Below are positions 19,309 through 28,248 of a DNA stretch of 64,000 bases, piece by piece. The notes beneath the pieces are model-generated. The model made no database searches, was not told the DNA's origin, and saw only the letters and a program-made list of their open reading frames with translations. Each line of letters starts with the position of its first letter. The first letter of the stretch is position 1. Origin of the DNA: Agrococcus carbonis (GTDB lineage: Bacteria; Actinomycetota; Actinomycetes; Actinomycetales; Microbacteriaceae); contig NZ_LT629734.1 in assembly GCF_900104705.1 (NCBI RefSeq), positions 2,709,211-2,773,210 on the forward strand, in the 5' to 3' direction. The translations under genes and the position numbers were made by a program.

Positions 19309-19853
19309 GTCAGCCGCCGCACCGCGAGCGTGCCCGAGATGCGCCCGAACAGGATCACCTCGTGTGTGCCGTCCGGCAGGTCGTCGAGGTCAATGAGCGT
19401 CCGGGTTTCGCCGGTTCCGGTGGCGTCGGTGTGGGAGACGATCGTCGCGACGGCGACATCCTCGCCGGGGACGAACCCGCCCGCGGTGACCTCGGCCAAG
19501 CGCGGCATCCGTCGGGCGTGACGGCTCCGACGAGTCTCCGGCACCGGGTTCTCGGTCGGTGCCGCTGCGCGTCGGGGCTTGCGGGTGCGGAGGATCTCGA
19601 TGAAGACGCCGCCATCGTTCTCGCGCACTTCGACCCGGACCGTGATGGTGCGGTCCTTGGTGATGGCATCCATGAGCGGCCCGAACGTCGCCCGCGTCCA
19701 AGCGCTCCCGTCCGGCGACGCGAACGGTGTCCCATCGACCATCGCGGCGAGGGTGCCGTCTTCGGCGACGGTCACGAGGACATGCGGCAGCTCGACGGGA
19801 GCCGTGTTCTCGTCGTCGGTCGTGGTGGATCGGCGTGGGCCATTGAGGTTCAT
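19305..19853 (-). CDS. Hypothetical ICE protein
   Basis: The 182-residue soluble protein has a central region 'LPHVLVTVAEDGTLAAMVDGTPFASPDGSAWTR' and an Arg-rich linker before a small C-terminal beta-rich region ('TRTLIDLDDLPDGTHEVILFGRISG'). No family is recognised. It is coupled on both sides by 4-bp overlaps, to the VirB4-like gene upstream and VirD4 downstream, which suggests a structural or regulatory role in transfer. Confidence 0.65.
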   Translation of the reverse strand: MNLNGPRRSTTTDDENTAPVELPHVLVTVAEDGTLAAMVDGTPFASPDGSAWTRATFGPLMDAITKDRTITVRVEVRENDGGVFIEILRTRKPRRAAAPTENPVPETRRSRHARRMPRLAEVTAGGFVPGEDVAVATIVSHTDATGTGETRTLIDLDDLPDGTHEVILFGRISGTLAVRRLT

Positions 19854-21334
19854 CGGTGGCCTCCGGCTGCACGGCTGCTGGTGTCGAATAGTGCGAGTTC
19901 GTCGGGGTGGAGTTGGTGTTGGCAGACGAAGCTTCTGGCCTTGATCCGCCATAGGCCTTGTCCGACGCCGAGGTTTGGCAAGAGTTGCTGCTCGGTGCCG
20001 GTCAGGCCGAGAGCGGTAGCGGTCGGTCCGAGTTGGTCGGACTCCTGCCGGTACACGATCCGCGTCTCGGCGTTCGCAAGCAGTGAGTTGGCCAGCGAGC
20101 GCATGGCGGAGCCCTGGTCGCCCACGTTGTCGAGGTCGGTGAGCTTGTGGAAGATCAGCATGTTCGCGATCCCGTAGTGCCTGGCGAGTCGCCAGTGCGC
20201 ATCCATCCGCCGCAACAGAGCCGGGTGGGACATGAGCCGCCAGGCCTCGTCGTAGATCACCCACCGCTGCCCACCGTTCGGGTCGAGCAGCGCAGACTCC
20301 ATCCACGCCGACGAGCACGTCATCAACACCGAAATGAGCGTCGAGTTCTCGGTGACCCGCGAGAGATCGAGCGAGATCATCGGCAACGACGGATCGAACG
20401 CGACCGTCGAAGGGCCATCGAACAGCCCGGCCAGGTCACCGGCCACGAGGCGGCGCAGCGCATGGCCGACAAGCCTGCCGTCCTCGGCCAACCTGTCGTC
20501 GGCATCCGCACTCGGGGCGAGGATGCGATCAACGACCATCGGCAGGATCGGCACGTCGTTCTCCCGCACCGTCTGAGTCAGGGCGATGTCGATCGCGGTG
20601 TGCTCCAACGGCGACAAGCCGCGCGCGAGCACGGTCTCCGCGAGGGCGCCGATCAGGTCACGGCGTCGCGCAGCGACGGTCGAGGCCCACTGCTCATCCG
20701 AGAGTCCGCTGGGCCGGTGGCCTTCGTCGAGTGGATTCAGGCGAGTGTTGAGTCCGTGGCCGAGGACGATGGCGCGTCCGCCGACGGCGTTGGCGACGGC
20801 GGTGTGTTCGCCCTTTGGATCGCCGGGAACGTACACGCGCCGCCCGAACGGTAGCGACCGCGTGTAGAGGGACTTGGCCAGCGATGACTTGCCGGAGCCG
20901 ACGATCCCGGCCAGCACCACGTTGGGTGCGGTGATGATGCCGCGTGCGTAGAGCACCCACGGGTCGTAGACGAAGCTCCCGCCCGAGTAGAGGTCTTGGC
21001 CGACGAACACGCCGTCGGCGCCGAGACCGCCCTCGGCGACGAACGGGTACGCGCCCGCCAGTGTCGCCGACGTGTCCTGATGCCGCGTCAGATGAAACCG
21101 ACCTGGGGTGCGCAGCCGCGCAGCACCGGACTCGCCCGCCTTCGGCAGGTAGATCGTCGCGCGGCGCTCGGCGCGCTCCTGCTCAGCCTTCGCCTTCGCG
21201 GCGGCGATCGCGGTCCTGTGCTGCTCGGCGTGGAGCCTCGCCTCGGCCTTGCGGCGCTGCTTGCGGAGCTTGCGCCGCTCCTTCGACGGTGCCACCAGAA
21301 CGGCAGTGTGCAGCCGCGCGCGATCCTCGGTCAC
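19850..21334 (-). CDS. VirB4-like conjugation ATPase
   Basis: The 494-residue protein starts at GTG 21334, overlapping the upstream stop. After a basic coiled N-terminus (KERRKLRKQRRKAEARL) it shows a P-loop in 'NVVLAGIVGSGKSSLAKSLYTR' (~residue 155) and a Walker B in 'RWVIYDEAWRLMSHP' (~365). This arrangement matches the ATP-binding proteins that replace VirB4 in actinobacterial ICEs and energise the secretion channel. The longer frame reaching 21826 belongs to the antisense of the upstream gene. Confidence 0.88.
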   Translation of the reverse strand: MTEDRARLHTAVLVAPSKERRKLRKQRRKAEARLHAEQHRTAIAAAKAKAEQERAERRATIYLPKAGESGAARLRTPGRFHLTRHQDTSATLAGAYPFVAEGGLGADGVFVGQDLYSGGSFVYDPWVLYARGIITAPNVVLAGIVGSGKSSLAKSLYTRSLPFGRRVYVPGDPKGEHTAVANAVGGRAIVLGHGLNTRLNPLDEGHRPSGLSDEQWASTVAARRRDLIGALAETVLARGLSPLEHTAIDIALTQTVRENDVPILPMVVDRILAPSADADDRLAEDGRLVGHALRRLVAGDLAGLFDGPSTVAFDPSLPMISLDLSRVTENSTLISVLMTCSSAWMESALLDPNGGQRWVIYDEAWRLMSHPALLRRMDAHWRLARHYGIANMLIFHKLTDLDNVGDQGSAMRSLANSLLANAETRIVYRQESDQLGPTATALGLTGTEQQLLPNLGVGQGLWRIKARSFVCQHQLHPDELALFDTSSRAAGGHR

Positions 21335-22161
21335 CGCACCAGCCCCCGCGCCTGCTTGACCGCCGTGATCTTGGCCGGCTCGAACCACGACCCGTCTCGC
21401 TTCGGCGCGGGCAGGTCGGCCCGCTCTGGGGCGCCCGGCGACGAGTACGACACCAGCAGTTCCGGCCCACCCTGCACCGGCTCGGGCTCGATCTGTTCGG
21501 CGGCGTGGGTCTCTGCCTCCGGTTCGGTGTAGCGGCGCAGCAACGAGACGTAGCCGACGTGCGGGTTGACGACCAGCGCGTAGTCGCCCGAGAGCGCCAC
21601 CCGGTCGTTTGTTCCCTCGCCGGGCTCGTCGTAGACGTATCCGTTCTCCAGCGCGGCCTGCGTGGTCTCGTCGCCGTAGTCCCACTGCGCGAGGAAGTCC
21701 ACCGCATCGACATGGCCCAGCTCGCCGAGGATGCGCAATGGCCGGTCGGCCTCTTCGCCCTGGAGGAACACCACGCTGACCCACCGCGACGGCGCGGCCT
21801 CCTCGACGGCGGGCTCTGGATGCCAAGCGATCCGCCCCGCAGCGATGAACCCCTCCGCGAGCCGGTCATACGCCCGGTCGACGAGACTCGCGGCCTGACG
21901 CAACTCCTCCGCAGTGGCGAGCGCGTCCCGCACTCCTGCCTCGTGGCTGCCGGCGTCGTTGAAGGCGTGCGCGGCCTTGCGCTCGTGAACATCAGCGATC
22001 TGGTCGAGCGCCTGCCGCAGCGACCGCATCCCCGAGGACAGGTCACCGATAACCCCATACATCTCGGCTGGCTGATCGAACCCCCGGCTCGCGTGAGTGA
22101 GTCCGCGCAAGGCTTGGGACGCCTCAGCGGCATCGGCAGTCGAATCGAAGAACGTGGGCAT
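21331..22161 (-). CDS. Hypothetical ICE protein
   Basis: The 276-residue protein starts at ATG 22161. The first ~120 residues are helical ('FFDSTADAAEASQALRGL', 'DQIADVHERKAAHAFND'), reminiscent of small helical secreted or pilus-associated proteins. The second half is beta-rich, with 'RWVSVVFLQGEEADRPLRILGEL' and 'YALVVNPHVGYVSLLRRY'. No family is recognised. It was probably once adjacent to the SCO6880 gene, but a two-gene plus-strand insertion now separates them. Confidence 0.6.
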   Translation of the reverse strand: MPTFFDSTADAAEASQALRGLTHASRGFDQPAEMYGVIGDLSSGMRSLRQALDQIADVHERKAAHAFNDAGSHEAGVRDALATAEELRQAASLVDRAYDRLAEGFIAAGRIAWHPEPAVEEAAPSRWVSVVFLQGEEADRPLRILGELGHVDAVDFLAQWDYGDETTQAALENGYVYDEPGEGTNDRVALSGDYALVVNPHVGYVSLLRRYTEPEAETHAAEQIEPEPVQGGPELLVSYSSPGAPERADLPAPKRDGSWFEPAKITAVKQARGLVR

Positions 22162-22294
22162 GGTCGGCCTCCTCGCAAGTCGTGTGACCAGGAGGTGTGC
22201 TGCGATGACCCAGGCGCTGTCGAAGGCGGCTGACATACTTGATGGAGGCGTCGGAGGGAGGCACGAGGCAGTCACCGGCGAGAAGGAGAGCCAC

Positions 22295-23998
22295 ATGGAC
22301 GACCCGCGCGACGAGTCCGGTAATGATGACGCCGTTGGCAGGCAGACCGCAGAGGACGGTCAGGTCAGGTCCGACGCGCTTGAGGTCGCAGCGTCCACGA
22401 CCCTCGTCGAGGTGACGCCAGGCGTCGCAGTCGTATTCGGCGAAGTCCCCGACGGTCTTGAACTCATCAGTCTTGACATGGTGCCGTCCTTCGACCGCGC
22501 TCAGCTCTCCACCGCTCTCGGCTCCTTCGGCAACGCAGGCACGATCGTCGGGAACGTCGCAGAGGCTGTATCGAGCGCGCAAGGCCTCTTCCGCGTCAAC
22601 GATGCGACGCTGTCTCTGTTGAAGAGCGGCGGGGAGATGGCAGCAAAGGACGGCGCCAAGCTCGGGGCGATCTTCAAGAACGGTGAACTGGTCGCCCAGG
22701 CGCGATTCATCCCAGCCTCCATGACGGCCGCCACGGCGATCGCAGCTATCGGCCCGGCCGTCGCCATGATCGCGCTCCAAATGCAGCTCGGCGAGATTTC
22801 CGGCCTCGTCCGCTCCAACATCCAGCTCACGACGCAGACGCTCAAGGCCATCCGAAACGAGCAATGGGCAGAACTTGAAGGGCTGGCGGAGTCCGTCGAT
22901 GAGGCAGTCAAGGAGACCCGCGAACTCGACGCCATCACAGACTCTGTCTGGGAGCCCATCGCTCCCAGCGGTCCCAACATCCGCAAGCAATTGAAGCTAT
23001 ACCGCAAGAACGTGGCAGGCCATGTCCAGGAACTCGGGAAGTTGGACGGTCGCGCTCGCCGCCAGTACCTCGAATCCAACGCCGAAGCAATCGTCTTCGA
23101 TACCTACGCGCTTCTCAGCTCACTCAAGACCCACGCGGAGTACCAGGCTGTCCGGGCCGCCCTCGCCAGAACACGAAGCACCAACGACGAGAGCGAAGCG
23201 CAGCTCTTCGACCGGATCGCCCGGAACACTCCCGTCGAGATCGACGAGTCGCTCTCCGAAATCCGATCGCTGACCGAGTCGCTCGTCCGCGAGTTGCGGA
23301 TCATCGCCGAACTCCCCGGCCGCGCCACCGTGCCTCTCACGAAGAAGCGAAAAGACGCCAAGGCTTCTCAACTCACTTGCAGGCAGCTCCTCGAAGCGAT
23401 CGACCCTTTGGCCAACATGCTCCAGCCAGCAGTCGAGATGCCAGCAGTACCAGCGGCGGTATGCGCACCCGAAGGGCTTGAACTCGATCCGTATCTGCAT
23501 ATCCTTCGGTGGTTCCTTGAGGATGGCGAGACGCTTCGCAGCGTGGCCTTCCCATACGAAATGGGAACTCACAACTTCGCTGGCGTCGTGCCGGCCATTC
23601 TCGCCAGAAGGGTTGATGCGACCTGGGATGCGCTCGCGCCAGGAAGAGCCAGTGCCATCGTTGAGAAGTTCGCGTCGAGCACGTTCGTAGCGGTGACTGA
23701 CCGACGGATCGTCACCGCTAACCCAGGGAACCTCCTAAAGCGAGGCGAACTCGGCCCGATCTACTCCCTGGATGACGTGCGGAATGTACGCGGTCGCTCG
23801 CACCGCGGAGCGGGCGTCCGACCCACTATCGACGTGGCCACAGAGGAGCGCGATCTGCATTGGATGTTCCCCGACGCCGCGGAGCACGAGGACATCGACA
23901 GCTTGGCGGCGGCTCTCTCCGAAAGAACGCCCCACGCTGTTTCGGCCCCGACAGCGATTGAAGGACTTGCCACAGCAGACTCCGCCATCGATGCCTAG
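22295..23998 (+). CDS. Unknown cargo protein with membrane-like segment and C-terminal bacterial PH-like domain
   Basis: The 567-residue protein is not recognised as a whole. Residues ~143-163 are hydrophobic (Ala/Ile-rich, flanked by 'ARFIPAS' and 'LGEISGL'). The middle is long-helical, and residues ~455-540 resemble a bacterial PH (bPH) domain: 'FVAVTDRRIVTANP', then 'IYSLDDVRNVRG'. It runs opposite to the transfer operon it splits, and its base composition is visibly less GC-skewed than its neighbours, suggesting separate acquisition. The ATG at 22295 has a GGAGAG site. The following HNH-like gene begins at or just after its stop, so the two form a unit. Confidence 0.7.
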   Translation: MDDPRDESGNDDAVGRQTAEDGQVRSDALEVAASTTLVEVTPGVAVVFGEVPDGLELISLDMVPSFDRAQLSTALGSFGNAGTIVGNVAEAVSSAQGLFRVNDATLSLLKSGGEMAAKDGAKLGAIFKNGELVAQARFIPASMTAATAIAAIGPAVAMIALQMQLGEISGLVRSNIQLTTQTLKAIRNEQWAELEGLAESVDEAVKETRELDAITDSVWEPIAPSGPNIRKQLKLYRKNVAGHVQELGKLDGRARRQYLESNAEAIVFDTYALLSSLKTHAEYQAVRAALARTRSTNDESEAQLFDRIARNTPVEIDESLSEIRSLTESLVRELRIIAELPGRATVPLTKKRKDAKASQLTCRQLLEAIDPLANMLQPAVEMPAVPAAVCAPEGLELDPYLHILRWFLEDGETLRSVAFPYEMGTHNFAGVVPAILARRVDATWDALAPGRASAIVEKFASSTFVAVTDRRIVTANPGNLLKRGELGPIYSLDDVRNVRGRSHRGAGVRPTIDVATEERDLHWMFPDAAEHEDIDSLAAALSERTPHAVSAPTAIEGLATADSAIDA

Positions 23999-24017
23999 AG
24001 ATTGCGCGAGTGCAGGC

Positions 24018-24836
24018 ATGAGTGAGCAGGAAGGCTTCCGGCCGACGGGTGGGCGGGCAAAGAGCGGCAAGTGCGCGCTGTGCGGGGCCCGGGCAAGACT
24101 CACCAAGGCACACGTGCCACCGAGAGCTGCATTCAACAATGGGAGCTTCTCTTGGGGCGGCACGACAGCAGGCAACCGACTTGCCCACGGGCGTCCACGA
24201 CTCAGTGGCGCCAGCCTGTATGCGCATTGCGAACCTTGCCGGGCAGCCACATCCCCTTGGGATGACGAGTACATTCGGTGGGCCTACACCTTCGCAGGCA
24301 ACCTGCTCCACTCCCAATGGAAGGGCGAGCGGACTCATATTGAAGGAAAGCTCAACGAGGTTCGCCCGGGCCGATTCATCCGCTCCGCGCTCGCGGGCAT
24401 GACAGCGCTGACTCCGAAACTCATCGATTCACACCCTGACCTGGTCGGGGCCGTGCGGCATGGAGTCGCAGCCCCAGCGCCAGAGGGCATCCGGCTCTTG
24501 GCGGCGATCGCGCCGGACGGAGCGGCGGCGGTCCTTGAGGGAGCACACGAGGGCTTGGCCGTAAAGCTGTCGCGGGATGGTGGAAGGGACGATGAATGGA
24601 CGACAACGACCACACCGACAATCTCTGCCGTGATTCACTTCCCTCCGTTCAGCTTGCTGCTCGCGGATCGCCAGCTGGTGAGCGCTTTGCCACATGCCGA
24701 CTGCACGGACTGGCTAGAACTCGGGGTCGACGACCTCGCAGACGTGTCCCTGGTGCTTCCCGTGGTCGATCTGCCACGAACCCCAGACGCGCCGGTTCCT
24801 GTTTCGATGCTTCGGTTCATCGAGGCGCGAGCCTGA
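24018..24836 (+). CDS. HNH-like zinc-binding protein, second gene of cargo pair
   Basis: The 272-residue protein starts with a CxxC-H-CxxC arrangement: C19-A-L-C22, H32 in 'LTKAHVPPRAAFN', C71-E-P-C74. This resembles the metal-binding core of HNH nucleases, though a canonical HNH catalytic triplet is not certain. The rest is an alpha/beta domain with no recognised family. An alternative ATG at 23991 (ATGCCTAG) overlaps the stop of the preceding gene and would add 9 residues, giving tight coupling. With the bPH-like partner it forms a compact cargo module. Confidence 0.65.
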   Translation: MSEQEGFRPTGGRAKSGKCALCGARARLTKAHVPPRAAFNNGSFSWGGTTAGNRLAHGRPRLSGASLYAHCEPCRAATSPWDDEYIRWAYTFAGNLLHSQWKGERTHIEGKLNEVRPGRFIRSALAGMTALTPKLIDSHPDLVGAVRHGVAAPAPEGIRLLAAIAPDGAAAVLEGAHEGLAVKLSRDGGRDDEWTTTTTPTISAVIHFPPFSLLLADRQLVSALPHADCTDWLELGVDDLADVSLVLPVVDLPRTPDAPVPVSMLRFIEARA

Positions 24837-24885
24837 TCCACTGCCGGAGCAAGGGTCGGGTCACGCCGCGGCGGTGGCGGTTGAC

Positions 24886-26355
24886 TTAGACCCGGCGGCA
24901 GAGCGGGAGCGCGGCGGCGGTGAACGCGGCGGCTTGCTGTCCGACGAGGAGCCGGGTCTCACAGGATGCCTGGATCGCGGCTTGCTCGATGGCGGCAACG
25001 GCTGCGTCGAGTTCTTCGACGGTGGGTGCGGAGACGGCGATGAGGCCGGTGTAGCGAAGGATGCCGTGTCCGGCGGTGAGGTCGGCTTCTTGTTGGAGCA
25101 CGTCGTGGTACTCGGCGGTCTGGGAGGCATCTTCGATCTGGCCGATCTTCGCGCGCTGGGCCTGGTCGGAGATGTGCTCGACCTTCTTCTTGCGGATGTC
25201 GCGAGCGGCAGCATCGGAGCGCATCGGGGTGCAGATCAGCGAGAACGATCGCTGGATGCCAGTGGACAGCAACACCGGCGACAGGAACCCCGGATACACC
25301 AGCGACCGCGGCCACTCGCTGACCCAGAGCACCGCATGGTGAGCGGAGTCGGTGCGCAACCTGCCCCAGGTCTCGGTGACGGCAACCGGCCCCGCAGTCG
25401 CAAGCGACTGGCCGAGCCTCCCGTGGCGTTCCAGCGTGGCGGCGATGGCGGGGTCGTAGGCCGAGCGCAGCATCACCGCGATCTGCCCCGGTGTCAGCCA
25501 CCCGGACGGCGAGAGGTCGGCGGAGCGGAGCGCGGCGACGAGGGTGTTCATCTCCTGGCGCAGCACGGCGGCGGCACCGCGTATCCCGCCGCCAGCGGTC
25601 CTGATCTGACGGGCACTGGTCTTCATGTCCAGTGACAGCGAGAGCGTGGTGGCGTGTCGTTCGCCGGCGGGTCCGGCGCGGTCGATGAGTTCGGCGTAGG
25701 TGTCGGCCGCCCACGAGCCGTCCGGGGTGCCGTGGGTGGCCCACCATTCGGCCAGTCCGGTGCCGGAGTCCGGGAGGGTGCGTTCGAGGACTTGCAGCGT
25801 CGCGATCCGCCCGGAACGGCAGACGGTGGCCAGGACGCGGCCCCAGGAGCTGACGCGGCGTTCCTGCTCGCCGGGATCGAGGAGCACGAACGCGGGATGG
25901 GTGACCTCGCACACGACGGTCAACGTGGCGGCGTGGGGGTCGTGGATCATGCCGGCGCTGGTGTCGGGGTCGGTGTACTCGCGCAGTCGCGCCATGTCGC
26001 CGGGCAGTGCGAGGGTGCCGACGGGGCGCGGGACGACGATCCTGAGCCGGTACAGCAGTTGGCCGCCGGTGGTGCGCCACAGCCACCAGCAGGCGATGGG
26101 TAGCCACTCCACGATGGGACGGCCTGCGATGGGTATCCAGGTCAGGGCTGCGGCGAGTACCCAGATGGGCGCGGTGTAGGCGAGGAGCATCCCGCCGCCG
26201 GCGTAGAACGCGCCGATGAGCGTGGCTCCGCCGATGGCAAGCGTGATGAGCTGGGTCAGCGACAGGCCGAGAAGGACACCACGGCGGGTGAGGCGGGAGA
26301 ACTTCACCGGCACGAGTTCGCCCGCGGTCGGGTGGTCGTGGTTCGTGCTGCTCAT
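24886..26355 (-). CDS. SCO6880-family conjugation protein
   Basis: The 489-residue protein has two N-terminal transmembrane helices (~28-75, 'GLSLTQLITLAIGGATLIGAF') and a long cytoplasmic part with 'TYAELIDRAGPAGERHATTLSLSLD' and 'GFLSPVLLSTGIQRSFSLICTPMRSDAAARDIRKKKVEHISDQ', the hallmark phrases of SCO6880 proteins in actinobacterial ICEs. It is thought to act with the VirB4-like ATPase at the inner-membrane part of the secretion channel. It starts 4 bp after the TrbL-like gene's stop. Confidence 0.88.
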   Translation of the reverse strand: MSSTNHDHPTAGELVPVKFSRLTRRGVLLGLSLTQLITLAIGGATLIGAFYAGGGMLLAYTAPIWVLAAALTWIPIAGRPIVEWLPIACWWLWRTTGGQLLYRLRIVVPRPVGTLALPGDMARLREYTDPDTSAGMIHDPHAATLTVVCEVTHPAFVLLDPGEQERRVSSWGRVLATVCRSGRIATLQVLERTLPDSGTGLAEWWATHGTPDGSWAADTYAELIDRAGPAGERHATTLSLSLDMKTSARQIRTAGGGIRGAAAVLRQEMNTLVAALRSADLSPSGWLTPGQIAVMLRSAYDPAIAATLERHGRLGQSLATAGPVAVTETWGRLRTDSAHHAVLWVSEWPRSLVYPGFLSPVLLSTGIQRSFSLICTPMRSDAAARDIRKKKVEHISDQAQRAKIGQIEDASQTAEYHDVLQQEADLTAGHGILRYTGLIAVSAPTVEELDAAVAAIEQAAIQASCETRLLVGQQAAAFTAAALPLCRRV

Positions 26356-26358
26356 CGT

Positions 26359-27732
26359 CTACTCCTTCGGTGGGCGTGGCGCGGGCGGCGGGGGCTGCTT
26401 CGGCGGCGGTGACGGGTCGGTGCTCGGCGGTCGTGGTGCCGGGCTCGACGGCGGTGCCGCAGGTGAGGCGGCGGGCGGCGGCGGGGTCTGCACGGCTGCG
26501 TCTGCGGCGTGCTCACCCTGGGCTCCCAACGCGGTTCCGGCCTCCGGCCCGGCGGTCGCGGCACCCTTGGCGACACTCGCCCCGACCACGACGCCTGCCA
26601 CGACGGGACCGGCCGCGGCTGCACTGCCTCCGCTTGCTGCAGCCCCACCACCGGCGGCCCCTCCGCCGCTCGCGGCGGGTGCCGGTGCCGGGGTCTTCGG
26701 CGACGGTGGAGCGCTACCTCCACCGGCGGAGCCTCCGCCCGGGTTCCCGCCGCCGCTGGTTCCGTCGAGCACCTTCTTTGGCTCTCCGCCTGATTGCGGC
26801 TTGGTCGGGACGGGGATCGGCCGGTTGAGTGCGCTCTTGGCGTCCTGCTCGGAACCGATGGCGTGGTACATGTCGAACCCGACGAACGCGATGAACTTGT
26901 AGGTGAGGTACGGCGCGAACGCGGCCATCGCCATCAGCACGATCCCCGCGATGGGATCACTGACCGAGGCGAGGTCGGCGTCGATCGGTGCCGAGACCTG
27001 GGTGATCGCGACGAGGAACATCACGACGAGGACGAGCTTGGAGCAGATCAGGGCGACGACGAACATCGCCCACTTCCCGATCCACCCCCGAGAGGCGTCC
27101 CAGGATGCGCCGCTGAACGCGAGCGGCGCGAACACGACCGCCACCAGAAGGAGCGCTTTCCTGACGAGGAGGGACAGCCACACGATCGCGGCGGCGGTGA
27201 TCGCGAGGCCGGCCATGAAGATCGTGATGATCGCTCCGACACCGGGTGCGGCGATGTTGATCCCGACCAGCCCTGCGGCGAGGAGGGCGATCTTGTCGCC
27301 CATCGACTCAGTGGTCTCTCCGGCGGCCTGCACGATCCCGATGCATAGCTGATCGACGACTTCGAGCAGCAGCGCTGTCAGCGCGATGACCACGAACGAT
27401 CCGAGGACGGACTTCGCCAGCCCCAGCGCGGCTCGGGTGAGGGCGGTGGGGTCGCGGCGGATCAGCCCGGTGATGAGTTGGAGGCAGAAGAAGATCAGCA
27501 TGACGAAGACCGCGATGCCGAACAGCAGGTTGTAGACGGCGATGTAACCGGGCTTGGTGACATCCACGAGAGTCGTGGTGTCGAAGACCGACCAGACGGC
27601 CTCGAACAGCCACCCGGCGGCGGCACCCATCGCCTGGGCGAGCCAGTCGAACGGGGCCGCGACCAGAGACGCGGCTCCTTCGCCGACGGCATCGCAGACC
27701 GAGGAGATCACGGGAGCGTCGCACACGCCCAT
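26359..27732 (-). CDS. TrbL/VirB6-like conjugal transfer membrane protein
   Basis: The 457-residue protein has about six to eight hydrophobic helices between residues ~35 and 310, with 'AFVGFDMYHAIGSEQDA' closing the membrane part. The last ~130 residues are a low-complexity Gly/Ser/Pro/Ala tail (SGGGNPGGGSAGGG, then PSPPPKQPPPPAP). This fits VirB6/TrbL channel proteins. I chose the ATG at 27732; a GTG three codons upstream is possible. The position between SCO6880 and the DUF6112 pilin-like gene is the standard order in Actinobacteria. Confidence 0.85.
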   Translation of the reverse strand: MGVCDAPVISSVCDAVGEGAASLVAAPFDWLAQAMGAAAGWLFEAVWSVFDTTTLVDVTKPGYIAVYNLLFGIAVFVMLIFFCLQLITGLIRRDPTALTRAALGLAKSVLGSFVVIALTALLLEVVDQLCIGIVQAAGETTESMGDKIALLAAGLVGINIAAPGVGAIITIFMAGLAITAAAIVWLSLLVRKALLLVAVVFAPLAFSGASWDASRGWIGKWAMFVVALICSKLVLVVMFLVAITQVSAPIDADLASVSDPIAGIVLMAMAAFAPYLTYKFIAFVGFDMYHAIGSEQDAKSALNRPIPVPTKPQSGGEPKKVLDGTSGGGNPGGGSAGGGSAPPSPKTPAPAPAASGGGAAGGGAAASGGSAAAAGPVVAGVVVGASVAKGAATAGPEAGTALGAQGEHAADAAVQTPPPPAASPAAPPSSPAPRPPSTDPSPPPKQPPPPAPRPPKE

Positions 27733-27763
27733 CACGAACACCAGCTCTCGACGACGGGGCGGG

Positions 27764-28084
27764 TCAGACGGACTGGCCGACGTTCCAGAAGAAGTTGATC
27801 AGCGTTACGCTCGCGCCGCAGATCACCGCTGCGCCGCAGGAGACGAGGACGCCGATCTTCCCGCGCGAGGCGAGGTGCGGGTTCGAGGAGTTCGCACCGA
27901 AGCCCCACACGATCGCGGACACGATCAGCGCGAGCACGGACAGGATGAGGCCGACGGTCATCACCGCGCCGACGATGGTGCGCAGCTGATTGATCCCCGG
28001 CAGGCCGTCGGTGTTGGGGTCGATGTTGATGTCCATCGGCACCAGTAGGGGCGCGGACATGACGTTGGTGAGCAGATCGAACAC
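27764..28084 (-). CDS. DUF6112-family small membrane protein (pilin-like), copy 1
   Basis: The 106-residue protein carries two transmembrane helices: 'GAVMTVGLILSVLALIVSAIVWGFG' (~45-70) and 'IGVLVSCGAAVICGASVTLINFF' (~82-105). 'DPNTDGLPGINQLRTIVG' precedes the first, a typical DUF6112 start. Such two-helix proteins resemble VirB2/TrbC pilins by size and topology. GTG at 28084 is chosen because of the AAGGAG site seven bases upstream. A cargo gene on the other strand separates it from a second DUF6112 copy. Confidence 0.8.
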   Translation of the reverse strand: MFDLLTNVMSAPLLVPMDINIDPNTDGLPGINQLRTIVGAVMTVGLILSVLALIVSAIVWGFGANSSNPHLASRGKIGVLVSCGAAVICGASVTLINFFWNVGQSV

Positions 28085-28248
28085 AGTAGGTCTCCTTGGC
28101 GACGGGCGGTCCGCCCGCGAACTCGCAGACGGGGTACACGCGACAGGTGCGCTCTCGTCGCCGTCCCCGTCGGTGGCCGCCCGTAGCCTTGGAGCATCTG
28201 TGCGTCGCGCGCCCGCAAGGGACCGCCGGATCGAGAGGTGCAAGGAAT

